Source: CAZJHX01 sp964545715 (GTDB taxonomy: Bacteria > Myxococcota_A > UBA9042 > GCA-2863065). Taken from it: a DNA stretch of 44,040 bases. A program made the position numbers and the translations under genes. The DNA lies in the NCBI GenBank assembly GCA_964545715.1, contig CAZJHX010000089.1, forward strand, positions 1 through 44,040, written 5' to 3'. The stretch's first letter is position 1; the number at the start of each line of letters is the position of its first letter. Under the pieces are notes generated by a model, which saw only the letters and a list, made by a program, of their open reading frames with translations, had not been told where the DNA came from and did not search any database. Shown here one piece after another: positions 27,983-37,664 of this stretch.

Positions 27983-28902
27983 ATCTCCGCTTTCGGACCT
28001 TCTCGCAGCTTCCACTCTCTCGCCCCACACAAGCGGCCCGTGAGAAGTTGAGCGCGGGGCTTGAGGCGATGACGGACTGGCGGCTTTTTGAGCCGGAGGG
28101 CGAGCTGCAGGCCTTTATCGCGTGGGGGGATGACACGTGGTGCGGTGTCAGAACACAGCGCTTCATCATCGAGTACGTCCCCGACCGGACGGACGCTCTG
28201 GCGTGGGTGCTGAGTACCCTCACCGATCTCCGAGATATCATTGGCCCGGATGCCGATATCCAGGTGAGCGCGGCGCACGTCCCGGTCATGGAGCAGCTGC
28301 TGGCGATGGGCCTGGGCATCGAGGCGGTCATCCTGATGGGGGACCCGCGAACGGCGCTGACGCGGCTGGTGGAGACCTGCGATCCGCCCGTCGAGGCCGG
28401 ACCGGGGTTGCTGATCAGGCAGCTGCAGCCCGACCAGATCGAGGAGACGTGCCGGCTGCGTGCGCGCGTGTTCACTGCGGAGCCCGCCTATTGCTGGTTC
28501 GGCATGCAGCCGGCCTTTCTGGAGATGACCCGCACGCAGATCGCGGAGGACCTGGCGAGCGCTATCCCGTCGTACCGCGCGATTATGGAAGGGGATCAGC
28601 TTGTCGGGTTTTTCGGCGCCGACGTCGGCTCGGACCCCCGCTGGGGAAAGGTGGCGGGATTGGACCTGGTCTTTGACGTGAGCATTCGCGGCCGCGGCCT
28701 GGTGAAGACCGCGTATCGCATCATGCTGACCGACTTCGTGCGCGCCGGTGTCGACGTCTTCAAGGGCGGCACGTCTCAGCCGGCGGTGATGTCGCTGGGG
28801 CGTCTGATGGGGCGCACGCTGAGAGCGGTGGCGCTGCGGCGCAATGCAGCGTTTGAGCCGCGCCATTTCGCAAGTTGGCTCCCCGACACATTTCAGTACT
28901 AG
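27970..28902 (+). CDS. GNAT-like acyltransferase
   Basis: 310 residues from a GTG at 27970 that overlaps the preceding gene by 13 bases; an ATG at 28069 would shorten it by 33 residues and lose a conserved-looking N-terminal segment. Residues 1-130 are an alpha/beta domain of unknown type. Residues 135-300 follow the GNAT layout: LLIRQLQPDQIEETCRLRARVF, then GDQLVGFFGADV, and VSIRGRGLVKTAYRIML, where the R-G-R-G stretch fits the acetyl-CoA-binding beta4-alpha3 turn. The substrate is unknown. Coupled to the surface lipoprotein gene by overlap. Confidence 0.6.
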   Translation: MRPVDLRFRTFSQLPLSRPTQAAREKLSAGLEAMTDWRLFEPEGELQAFIAWGDDTWCGVRTQRFIIEYVPDRTDALAWVLSTLTDLRDIIGPDADIQVSAAHVPVMEQLLAMGLGIEAVILMGDPRTALTRLVETCDPPVEAGPGLLIRQLQPDQIEETCRLRARVFTAEPAYCWFGMQPAFLEMTRTQIAEDLASAIPSYRAIMEGDQLVGFFGADVGSDPRWGKVAGLDLVFDVSIRGRGLVKTAYRIMLTDFVRAGVDVFKGGTSQPAVMSLGRLMGRTLRAVALRRNAAFEPRHFASWLPDTFQY

Positions 28903-28939
28903 CCACCTACGTATTTGCCCCGCTATACTTCGCGCCGCC

Positions 28940-30556
28940 ATGAGCACGCCCTTCACTGGTTTTGAGGCTGAGCACTTCGACGCTTACGAGCAGCGCAAGT
29001 GGTCTTCCAACCGTTTCAACCTCGAGCGGATGCGTGTGCGCGAGCACATGGAGGTGCTGGTCAAGCAGGTACTTGCCGGCCTCGATGCGCCCCTGGCGCT
29101 GCGTTCATCTCAGGACCACCCGACCGTCTTCAACGGCAAGAAGGTGGACGCTCAGTGGGTCACGCTGGTTCGCAACGACGATGCGCGGGCCAAGCTCAAG
29201 CCGCTGTCTCGGCGGGAGCTGGCGGCCGTGGGCCTGTCCGACGACTCGGCCCCTCATCACCACGACGCGGCGCTGTCGTTTCGCCTGGACGCCGGTGGAC
29301 TCGAGCTGGCGCTGCGTATGCACAATCACGCGGCGCTGGATCGCCGAAACCTGGCGGCTCGCCTGGCCAACGCCGACCAATGCGCTGAGTTTTGTGCGCT
29401 GATCAATGCGCTGCCTGCCGAGTTTGTGGTTGCGGTCGGTGAGAATCCTGCGACACCGGCTGCCGAGATCACCGCCGAGCAGAGCGCCGGCTGGGGCGCC
29501 GCCTTTGATGCAGGCGCCGAATGGCTGATGATCGGGCGGCAGCTCGGTCGTGATGACGAGGCCCTGGCGGGCGAGGCGGCGGCGGCCCTGTGCGCCGAGG
29601 TGACCGCCGCGCTGCTACCGGTGTATCGGTTTGTGGCCTGGGCGCCGGACAACGATCACGTGGATGGCGGTGCGTTTTTGGAGGCGGAAGCCCAGCGCGA
29701 GCCCGAGCCGGCTCCCGAGCCCGAGCCGCCGGCTGAAGTTCAGCCAAAAGCGCCTGACAAGCCACGGTCCAGGTCGCGGCAGGCGCCTCCGCGTGCGCCC
29801 CAGAAGCCGTCCACGAAAGGGGGCTGGCAGTACCGACCGCAGTGGCAGTTTGACGGGGCGGAGAAGAAGGACGAGGGCAAGCCGGTGACGCCGTCGGCTC
29901 GCGTGCGTGAGCGCGCGCAGGAGGCGGCGGCCGCATCGCGTGGCTGGAGCTACAAGGGCCCGGTGCGTGAGCCCGAGGTGGATGGCAACCGTCAGCCACC
30001 GGCACAGCAGGGCGCGCAGCAGCAGGACCGGCGGCGTGACCAGAATCGGGGTCCGGGCCAGGGGCGCCCAGGCGGAGACAACCGGGCGCGCGGCAACGAT
30101 CGGGGACCAGGCGGCAATCGGCGCCCGGGCGAAAACCGGGGACCTGGGGGCGACCGCAACCGGGGCGACGACCGCAACCGGGGCAACGATCGCAATCGTG
30201 GCAACGACCGCAACCGCGGGCCCGGGGGCCGCGACAATCGGGGTGGTGGCCGGCGTGACGATCGCGGCCCACGCGGCGGTGGTCGGCGCGACGATCGCGG
30301 TGGATTCGGCGGCGGACGCGGACGCGGCGGCGGGCGCCAACGCGGGCCGATCATCGCAGAGGCCAAAGCCGTGACGTCGTGGAAGGACGCGGACGGGGAC
30401 GCCGTGGCTCAGGACCACGTGCGCGTGACCGCCGGCATGTTCGCCGGCAAGGTCGGCAAGGTCGTCGAGGTCACAAAGAAGGGCTACAAAGTGGCGGTCG
30501 GGGACTTCGTTTTTGAGGTCAACAGCGGCGAGGTCGGACGCGTCGTCGAGGGCTGA
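28940..30556 (+). CDS. RGG-box protein with C-terminal KOW-like domain
   Basis: 538 residues. I choose the ATG at 28940; a TATACT -10 (28924-28929) ends 10 nt upstream and there is no ribosome site. Residues 1-230 are a globular domain of unknown family that begins STPFTGFEAEHFDAYEQRKW. Residues 230-480 are disordered: Pro/Glu/Lys, then strongly Arg/Gly/Asn-rich, with DRNRG(D/N) units repeating and RGG boxes (DDRGPRGGGRRDDRGG). Residues about 480-538 form a KOW-like motif (VRVTAGMFAGKVGKVVEVTKKGYKV). RGG plus KOW points to RNA or ribosome binding. No N-terminal homologue is recognised. The radical SAM gene overlaps its 3' end by 44 bases. Confidence 0.7.
   Translation: MSTPFTGFEAEHFDAYEQRKWSSNRFNLERMRVREHMEVLVKQVLAGLDAPLALRSSQDHPTVFNGKKVDAQWVTLVRNDDARAKLKPLSRRELAAVGLSDDSAPHHHDAALSFRLDAGGLELALRMHNHAALDRRNLAARLANADQCAEFCALINALPAEFVVAVGENPATPAAEITAEQSAGWGAAFDAGAEWLMIGRQLGRDDEALAGEAAAALCAEVTAALLPVYRFVAWAPDNDHVDGGAFLEAEAQREPEPAPEPEPPAEVQPKAPDKPRSRSRQAPPRAPQKPSTKGGWQYRPQWQFDGAEKKDEGKPVTPSARVRERAQEAAAASRGWSYKGPVREPEVDGNRQPPAQQGAQQQDRRRDQNRGPGQGRPGGDNRARGNDRGPGGNRRPGENRGPGGDRNRGDDRNRGNDRNRGNDRNRGPGGRDNRGGGRRDDRGPRGGGRRDDRGGFGGGRGRGGGRQRGPIIAEAKAVTSWKDADGDAVAQDHVRVTAGMFAGKVGKVVEVTKKGYKVAVGDFVFEVNSGEVGRVVEG
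30152..30220 (+). repeat. 18-bp coding tandem repeat (DRNRG units)
   Basis: Three full 18-bp units and one partial unit, of the form GACCGCAACCGGGGC(G/A)AC, encode repeated Asp-Arg-Asn-Arg-Gly-(Asp/Asn) in the disordered part of the RGG/KOW protein. Copy number is likely to vary between strains. Confidence 0.8.
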
Positions 30557-31670
30557 GCCCGCGCGCTGGTGGCAGCCCTCTTCGGCGGGCGACGACCGCG
30601 TTCTGTGCACGCTGTGCCCGCGTCTCTGCAACATTGGCGAAGGTCAGGCCGGGTTCTGTTACTCCCGACAGAACCAGGGGGGCGCGCTGGTCAGCGTCGG
30701 GTACGGCACGGCCAATGCGTTCATCATCGATCCCATCGAGAAGAAGCCGCTCAATCACTTCCTGCCCGGCACACGCGTCCTGAGCTTTGGGACGGCGGGC
30801 TGCAATCTTGGCTGCAAGTTCTGCCAGAATTGGGAGATCTCCAAGGCGCGGCGGGATCAGATCACGAACCTGACGTGCTCGGCGGACGATGTGGTGCGGC
30901 TGGCGGTGCGTCACGACTGTCCGTCGATCGCCTTTACGTACAACGATCCGGTCATCTGGGCGGAGTGGATGGACGCCGTCGCGGTGCGGGCGCGGGCCGC
31001 CGGCGTGCGAACGGTGGCGGTGACAGCCGGTTATGTGTCCCGGTCGGCGCGTGACGGGGTCTTTGCCAATGTGGACGCGGCCAATGTCGACCTGAAGGCC
31101 TTCACAGACCGCTTCTATCGCAAGTTGACGCTGAGCGCCCTGGCGCCGGTGCTGGAGACGCTGGTGTGGCTGCGGGCTGACACGGACGTCTGGCTGGAGC
31201 TGACGACGCTGCTGATCGAGGGCCACAACGACGAGGATGCCGAGATCGGCCAGCTGTCTCGTTGGGTTGCACAAGAGCTCGGGCCGGAGGTGCCGCTGCA
31301 CTTCACGGCCTTTCATCCCGACCACAAGATGCGGGGACAGTCGCGCACAACAGCGGCGACGCTGAGCCGCGCGCGGGGGATCGCTCTGGATGCCGGGCTT
31401 GCGCATGTCTATACGGGGAACGTCTCCGATCCACATGGGCAGTCGACGGTGTGTGCCGGCTGCGGGTCGGTGGTCATCGAGCGCGATCAGCATCGCATTG
31501 GCGAGTATCGGCTCGTCGAGGGCAATCGCTGCGGTGGGTGCGGCGCGCGGCTCGCCGGGCAGTTTGTTGCGGAACACCCCTTTCTCAACGGACGGTCGCA
31601 GGGCGTTGGACGCTACCATGAGGCCCGCTGCGAGTACCTGCCCTTCGACCCGTCAATCTTCACAGCGTAA
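30513..31670 (+). CDS. AmmeMemoRadiSam-system radical SAM enzyme
   Basis: 385 residues from a TTG at 30513, the only standard start before the conserved part; it overlaps the RGG/KOW gene by 44 bases. The radical SAM cluster is CNLGCKFC (Cys 97, 101, 104). N-terminal Cys 32, 35, 39 and 49 (CTLCPRLC, GFC) and C-terminal CAGC and CGGC pairs are features of the PFL-activase-like radical SAM enzyme named after its AMMECR1 and Memo partners. Those partner genes are not in this window. The chemistry is not settled. SAM-binding features such as FTYNDPVIW and NVDLKAF are present. Intact and full length. Confidence 0.9.
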   Translation: MRSTAARSDASSRAEPARWWQPSSAGDDRVLCTLCPRLCNIGEGQAGFCYSRQNQGGALVSVGYGTANAFIIDPIEKKPLNHFLPGTRVLSFGTAGCNLGCKFCQNWEISKARRDQITNLTCSADDVVRLAVRHDCPSIAFTYNDPVIWAEWMDAVAVRARAAGVRTVAVTAGYVSRSARDGVFANVDAANVDLKAFTDRFYRKLTLSALAPVLETLVWLRADTDVWLELTTLLIEGHNDEDAEIGQLSRWVAQELGPEVPLHFTAFHPDHKMRGQSRTTAATLSRARGIALDAGLAHVYTGNVSDPHGQSTVCAGCGSVVIERDQHRIGEYRLVEGNRCGGCGARLAGQFVAEHPFLNGRSQGVGRYHEARCEYLPFDPSIFTA

Positions 31671-31715
31671 AGTAGCGGTTCCCCCTGGCATCTTCCCTTG
31701 TTACATTCACAGGCG

Positions 31716-32732
31716 ATGGGGCTGAAAACCGAAAAGGACGACCGCGGCCGGACAGGCGACACGCTGGTCGGCGTCGGGAGCCGGGGCAGCGGTGCGACCA
31801 CGATGCACGACGGCACTTCCGAGCCCGTGCGCGAGGCGACCGGACCCATCACCAGCTTGGGGCGTTACGGCATCATCGGCCCGCTTGGCCAGGGTGGCAT
31901 GGGCAAGGTCTACGAGGCCCGCGACCCGGAGCTGCGGCGCAACGTAGCGGTGAAAGTGCTGCTGCATCCCAGGCACGTCGGCCCTAAGGTGCTCGCGCGG
32001 TTTGTGGTCGAGGCGCGAATCACGTCCCAGCTGGAGCATCCGAACATCATCCCGGTGTACGACATGGGCATCACGGACGACGGGATGGTGTACTTCGTGA
32101 TGCGCAAGGTGTCCGGGCAGTCGCTGCGGGAGGTCATAGACGGCCAGCGCGACGGCGAGCCGGACAAATGGAGCCTGCGCCGACTGCTCACCGCGTTCGC
32201 GCAGATCTGCAACGCTGTCGCCTACGCCAATGCGCGCGGCATCCTTCATCGAGATATCAAGCCCGAGAACATCATGTTTGGGCGGTTTGGTGAGGTGCTG
32301 CTGCTCGACTGGGGTGCCTCGCGGCTGATCGGCTACGAGCACGATATGCCCAACGAGGAGAAGATCGACGCCATCTCGGACGCGCACCGCATCGAGCAGC
32401 GTACGATCGGGACGCCCGGCTATATGAGCCCGGAGCAAGCGATCGGTGATCTGTACAAGCTCGACGGCCGAAGCGACGTCTGGAGTCTGGGGGCCGTCCT
32501 CTACGAGGTACTCACGCTGGAGCCCGCCTATGACGGGCGGGACGCGTATGCGCTGGTGGTGGCGACGCTGGACGGTCCGCCTATCGATCCCCGTGACAAG
32601 GCGCCCAAACGGGGCATTCCCGACGAGCTGTCCGACATATGCCAGCGCTGCCTGGCGCGCGATCGCCACGATCGCTTCCATAGCGCCGCCGATCTGGCGC
32701 ACGCCATCGAGGAGTTCTTGGAGCTGACCTGA
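31716..32732 (+). CDS. Ser/Thr protein kinase (soluble, DWG variant)
   Basis: 338 residues from the ATG at 31716; an in-frame TTG at 31698 adds 6 residues. There is no Shine-Dalgarno; TACATT (31702-31707) ends 8 nt upstream, suggesting a leaderless message. Residues 1-45 are a Gly/Arg/Thr-rich tail that could be phosphorylated. Kinase domain: GQGGMGKVYEA (58-68), Lys 80 (VAVKVL), HRDIKPEN (178-185), DWG (198-200) in place of DFG, and TPGYMSPEQ. It ends soon after the helical lobe, so it has no sensor, membrane or PEGA domain. Catalytic residues are complete. An upstream or downstream partner must supply the signal. Confidence 0.93.
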   Translation: MGLKTEKDDRGRTGDTLVGVGSRGSGATTMHDGTSEPVREATGPITSLGRYGIIGPLGQGGMGKVYEARDPELRRNVAVKVLLHPRHVGPKVLARFVVEARITSQLEHPNIIPVYDMGITDDGMVYFVMRKVSGQSLREVIDGQRDGEPDKWSLRRLLTAFAQICNAVAYANARGILHRDIKPENIMFGRFGEVLLLDWGASRLIGYEHDMPNEEKIDAISDAHRIEQRTIGTPGYMSPEQAIGDLYKLDGRSDVWSLGAVLYEVLTLEPAYDGRDAYALVVATLDGPPIDPRDKAPKRGIPDELSDICQRCLARDRHDRFHSAADLAHAIEEFLELT

Positions 32733-32835
32733 GCTCCGCCGCCGGAGAGCCGGGGGGTCAATCTTTACCCATTCTCAGACACCGGAGAGTGTGCACAATA
32801 GAAAGCTATACAGTGTAAATAAAAGTGAGACACTC

Positions 32836-33432
32836 ATGAAAGATCGCACGCCGCTGGTCCCGGATCCGGAGAACATGACACCGACCCTGCTGGAGCTGCC
32901 GGTGATCAAGGAGCTGGAGCGGACGCACACCTTCCGTGGTGCTCCGATCGAGCGCCCGGGCGCCGCAAAAGTGCGCTCGGAGCCGGCGTTTATGCTGTTT
33001 GTCGGAGACCGGCCCATCATCAGCGAGCCCGCCCGTCTCGGTCGCCCGACTATCGTCGGCGTTCCGCGGGACCTGCTCCAACAGCCCTCTCGCCTGCGTG
33101 TTGACCGGATGCCGACGCGAGCTGAGGCCCAGACTGTGCTCGAGCTGCCTGTCGTGAGCGAAGCCGACTTGGCCGCGCTGGAAGCGTTGGAAGCCCCGCC
33201 GGCGGAGTGCCTGACGCGCATCGAAATACCCCAAATGGAAGAGCCGCCGGCCACGGAGCAGCGCTTCAGTGAAACAGCCTGGTTCATGTCCGCGGTGTCC
33301 GAGGAGCTCAGCGAAGGCCCGGTGGAAGCGCAGGACTACAACGACATGGACGAGATGACCCGGCGGTACGAGCGCCCGCGGACCCTGCCCGGTGACGTGC
33401 GCCGAGAGTTCTCCCTGGAGGTCGAGCAGTAG
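32836..33432 (+). CDS. Short low-complexity protein of unknown function between kinase genes
   Basis: 198 residues from the ATG at 32836 (an in-frame GTG at 32791 is possible). Two similar segments, TLLELPVIKELE (about 15-26) and TVLELPVVSEAD (about 100-111), suggest an internal duplication. The rest is rich in Pro, Glu and Arg, with many Ser/Thr next to Pro or Arg (RDRTP, RPTIVG, RPRTLPG). No signal, membrane segment or family. It lies directly after one kinase gene and convergent with another, so it may be a kinase substrate; this rests on position only. It ends at a strong hairpin. Confidence 0.65.
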   Translation: MKDRTPLVPDPENMTPTLLELPVIKELERTHTFRGAPIERPGAAKVRSEPAFMLFVGDRPIISEPARLGRPTIVGVPRDLLQQPSRLRVDRMPTRAEAQTVLELPVVSEADLAALEALEAPPAECLTRIEIPQMEEPPATEQRFSETAWFMSAVSEELSEGPVEAQDYNDMDEMTRRYERPRTLPGDVRREFSLEVEQ

Positions 33433-33481
33433 ACCCCAACGTTACGTAGTTGGCCGCATGCCAACTATGCAACGTTGGGGT
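33433..33481. terminator. Bidirectional hairpin terminator between convergent genes
   Basis: Two 22-nt arms, 33433-33454 and 33460-33481, match at 20 of 22 positions around a 5-nt loop CGCAT. The outer 11 bp (ACCCCAACGTT) are perfect. It begins right after the stop of the short gene and ends 5 bp before the stop of the minus-strand kinase. No long T-run follows, so it may work as a stability hairpin as well as a terminator. Confidence 0.7.
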
Positions 33482-33485
33482 AGAG

Positions 33486-35231
<1,746 letters not shown>

Positions 35232-35367
35232 CGCGCCAGAGAGTGTAGCACCTCGTAGCTGGTTGCCGTGGTTTCCGGCCTTGAGTGGATCGATGAGAAC
35301 TAACACTGGGCTCATCTCGTGCCAGCCGGTAGACTGCATCGTTGCCGCGCTAATCCCAGGAGCATTG

Positions 35368-36786
35368 ATGTCCGAAATAGAAGCACCCCAGCAGGCTGAG
35401 CAGACGTCGGAGAGTACGTCCGGCCCCGATGACAGCAGCGCGCGCATCAGCGCCGTTCAGCTGAAGGGCCGCTCCTACGCCGAACAGCAGGCTATGCTGC
35501 GGCCGTCGGACAGCGCGGTGCAGCTGCATGGGGATGGCGGTGGCGGCGGTGGCAGCGTCCATGAGATCGCGGCCGCGGGCGTCGCGGGTGGTGGCAGCCA
35601 GATGCCGCACTTGGACTCGATTCAGGCGGCCTTTGGCCGGCACGACGTCTCCGGCGTGTCTGCGCACATGGGCGCCGCCAGCGCCAAAGCCAACGAACAG
35701 CTGGGCGCCAACGCCTACGCGACGAACGAGAGCGTTGCGTTTAAGAACGCGCCCGACCTGCACACCGCGGCCCATGAGTCAGCGCACCTGGTGCAGCAGC
35801 GTGGTGGCGTGTCGCTTGCGGGTGGCGTGGGGCAGGCCGGCGATCGATACGAGCAGCATGCAGACGCGGTGGCCGACGCCGTGGTGTCGGGCAAGTCCGC
35901 GGAGCCGCTGTTGGACAAGATGGCAGGCGGCAGTGGTGGCGGCGGCGTGCAGCTGAAGACGAACCCGGCTGCGGATCAGTGCGGAGAGCTGCCGTCCGAG
36001 TTCTGGGACGTGCTGGGCATGCAACAGGCGGATGCCGCCGCGGCGCTCACGGCGGATCCGTACGCCGGCCAGGACAAGTACTGGGAGTTTCGGCGATCGG
36101 CAGAGGCCGCGGGCACGCTGGACCAGATCACGCTGATGCATCGGGATATCGACCGACTGTGGATGGTCTACCAGACCTGCATGGATCCGGGCGAGAAGGC
36201 GGATCTGCCCGAAGAGCTGCGGATCAAAGAGAGCAACTCCGGCGAGGTCGGCTCTAACGCGTTCGACTGGATGGTGCTGGCCGGCCTGTACATGCTGTCG
36301 CCCAAGGAGTGTGTTCAGCCTGAGGAGCCGGTGGTCGCGGACAAGCCGTCGCGGCTGGCGCAGGTGTTGCCGCGGATTACGGATCCGACGACCAAGAATA
36401 TGGTTCAGCTTCTCGTCTCGAACCCGGCGGCCGACACCGGGTTCCTGGACGTCCTACAGAACGGAACGCTGCTGCGCCTTGCCGAGCTCGGCGACAGCGA
36501 CATGCAGGCGGCCGAAGAGCTGCTGGCGACCGGCAACTACACATCGCACGCATCCCAGCGCATCTCGGTGGCGGACCAGAGCACGGTCGGCGATGACGAC
36601 GCCTTCATCCAACAGCTCATCGGCGTCAAAGAGTACATCGCCAAGAGCGTCTCCCAGCTGCGCTCGTACATCCGCCCGGCCCATCTGGAGTTGCACCCCG
36701 GCATGGGTGTGCTGGCGCACTGGACGACCGAGCGCATGAAGCTGTCCAGCAGCATCCTGTCCGTCTTCGTACACGTCTGGGGCTGA
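35368..36786 (+). CDS. DUF4157 metallopeptidase-like protein
   Basis: 472 residues; AGGAG lies 5 nt before the ATG at 35368, and there is no signal peptide. Residues 80-175 are a DUF4157 domain: DSIQAAFGRHDVSGVSAHMG, then HESAHLVQQ (136-144) with the HExxH motif, and DRYEQHADAVADAV (159-172). The usual third-ligand pattern E.EAD reads EQHAD here, so the ligand may be Glu 162 or His 164. The short motif VQLK/VQLH recurs at 30-33, 51-54 and 194-197, as in many proteins linked to extracellular contractile injection systems. The C-terminal 270 residues (from about 200) are unrecognised and helical. No eCIS structural genes are in this window. Confidence 0.85.
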   Translation: MSEIEAPQQAEQTSESTSGPDDSSARISAVQLKGRSYAEQQAMLRPSDSAVQLHGDGGGGGGSVHEIAAAGVAGGGSQMPHLDSIQAAFGRHDVSGVSAHMGAASAKANEQLGANAYATNESVAFKNAPDLHTAAHESAHLVQQRGGVSLAGGVGQAGDRYEQHADAVADAVVSGKSAEPLLDKMAGGSGGGGVQLKTNPAADQCGELPSEFWDVLGMQQADAAAALTADPYAGQDKYWEFRRSAEAAGTLDQITLMHRDIDRLWMVYQTCMDPGEKADLPEELRIKESNSGEVGSNAFDWMVLAGLYMLSPKECVQPEEPVVADKPSRLAQVLPRITDPTTKNMVQLLVSNPAADTGFLDVLQNGTLLRLAELGDSDMQAAEELLATGNYTSHASQRISVADQSTVGDDDAFIQQLIGVKEYIAKSVSQLRSYIRPAHLELHPGMGVLAHWTTERMKLSSSILSVFVHVWG

Positions 36787-36792
36787 TCGCGC

Positions 36793-37653
36793 ATGCGTGC
36801 ACCCCTGGCGACTTTATTGGCAGCGCTTTTGGCTTGTGGCTGCGCGGAGAAGAAAGCTCCGCCCGCTGAGCCTGAATCGGAGGCGGCGAAGATATCGCGA
36901 CGTGGGCTGGAGCAGCTGTCGGCGTCGGATCTGGAGGCGGCGCGGGCGTCGTTTATCAACGCCAAAGCGGCGGCGCGCAACGAGCCGCATGGCCGTCTAG
37001 GCCTGGCCGCGCTGGCTTTTGTGCAGGGTGATACGGCCGGGGCGCGTGCGGAGATCGACGCGCTGGTGGCGGATGGGCTCAAGCCGGAGAAGGTGGCGCC
37101 GTTTCTGGTGGCCGTCGTGCGCGCCGAGCAGCCGTCTCGAGCGGTGGCGGCCAAGACGGAGGGCACCGGTGGTGACGATCCTTCCGCGGAGCCGAAGCTG
37201 TCACCGGCTGATCGCGAGCTCGCCGAGCTGTTTCGGGCAGGGCATTACAACGGCGTGATCAAGCGGGTTGAGAGCGACGAGGATCCGTCGGTGTTTCGCC
37301 GGAAGCTGTTGGCGGACGCCCATTACAACCTGCAGAACTGGGAGGCCGCGGTGTCGGCCTATCGCAAAGTGCTGGCCAAAGAGCCGTCCAACGAGGGCGT
37401 TACCCAGTACCTGGCGGACGCGCTGTTTCGGCTGTCGCGGTACGACGAGAGCATCCGCTTCTATCGGGTGTTGGCGGAGGCGCACAAGGACAAGCCCTGC
37501 TACTGGAAGATGATCGGTGGCGTCGCCACGGCCAAGAAGGACAACGAGGTCGCGCTGGCCGCGTACACCAAGGCCGTGGAGGGTGGGTGTGACCGACCTG
37601 AGGTGAAGGCTGCGATCACCACGTTGCGCAAGGCGCTGGAAGCCGCGCCTTAG
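36793..37653 (+). CDS. TPR-repeat lipoprotein
   Basis: 286 residues. Lipobox LLACGC (Cys 15-17 region), then tetratricopeptide repeats: SRRGLEQLSASDLEAARASFINAK, and later AEL-type helices with ANYNLQNWEAAVSAYRKVL-like and ESIRFYRVLAEAHKDKPCYW units. It is 6 bp after the DUF4157 gene, so probably co-expressed. TPR lipoproteins usually scaffold protein complexes at the inner or outer membrane; here it may accompany the DUF4157 protein. Confidence 0.82.
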   Translation: MRAPLATLLAALLACGCAEKKAPPAEPESEAAKISRRGLEQLSASDLEAARASFINAKAAARNEPHGRLGLAALAFVQGDTAGARAEIDALVADGLKPEKVAPFLVAVVRAEQPSRAVAAKTEGTGGDDPSAEPKLSPADRELAELFRAGHYNGVIKRVESDEDPSVFRRKLLADAHYNLQNWEAAVSAYRKVLAKEPSNEGVTQYLADALFRLSRYDESIRFYRVLAEAHKDKPCYWKMIGGVATAKKDNEVALAAYTKAVEGGCDRPEVKAAITTLRKALEAAP

Positions 37654-37664
37654 ACCTGCTCCGC

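Noticed and set aside
30152..30220. Tandem repeats considered as a CRISPR-like array
   Set aside because: Units are 18 bp, head to tail with no spacers, and in frame with the RGG protein.
31682..31700. TGGCA near 31685 as a sigma-54 site for the DWG kinase
   Set aside because: No GC at the -12 position with the right spacing.
32734..32747. CTCCG-CCGC-CGGAG hairpin after the DWG kinase gene
   Set aside because: Short stem and no T-run; not enough to call a terminator.
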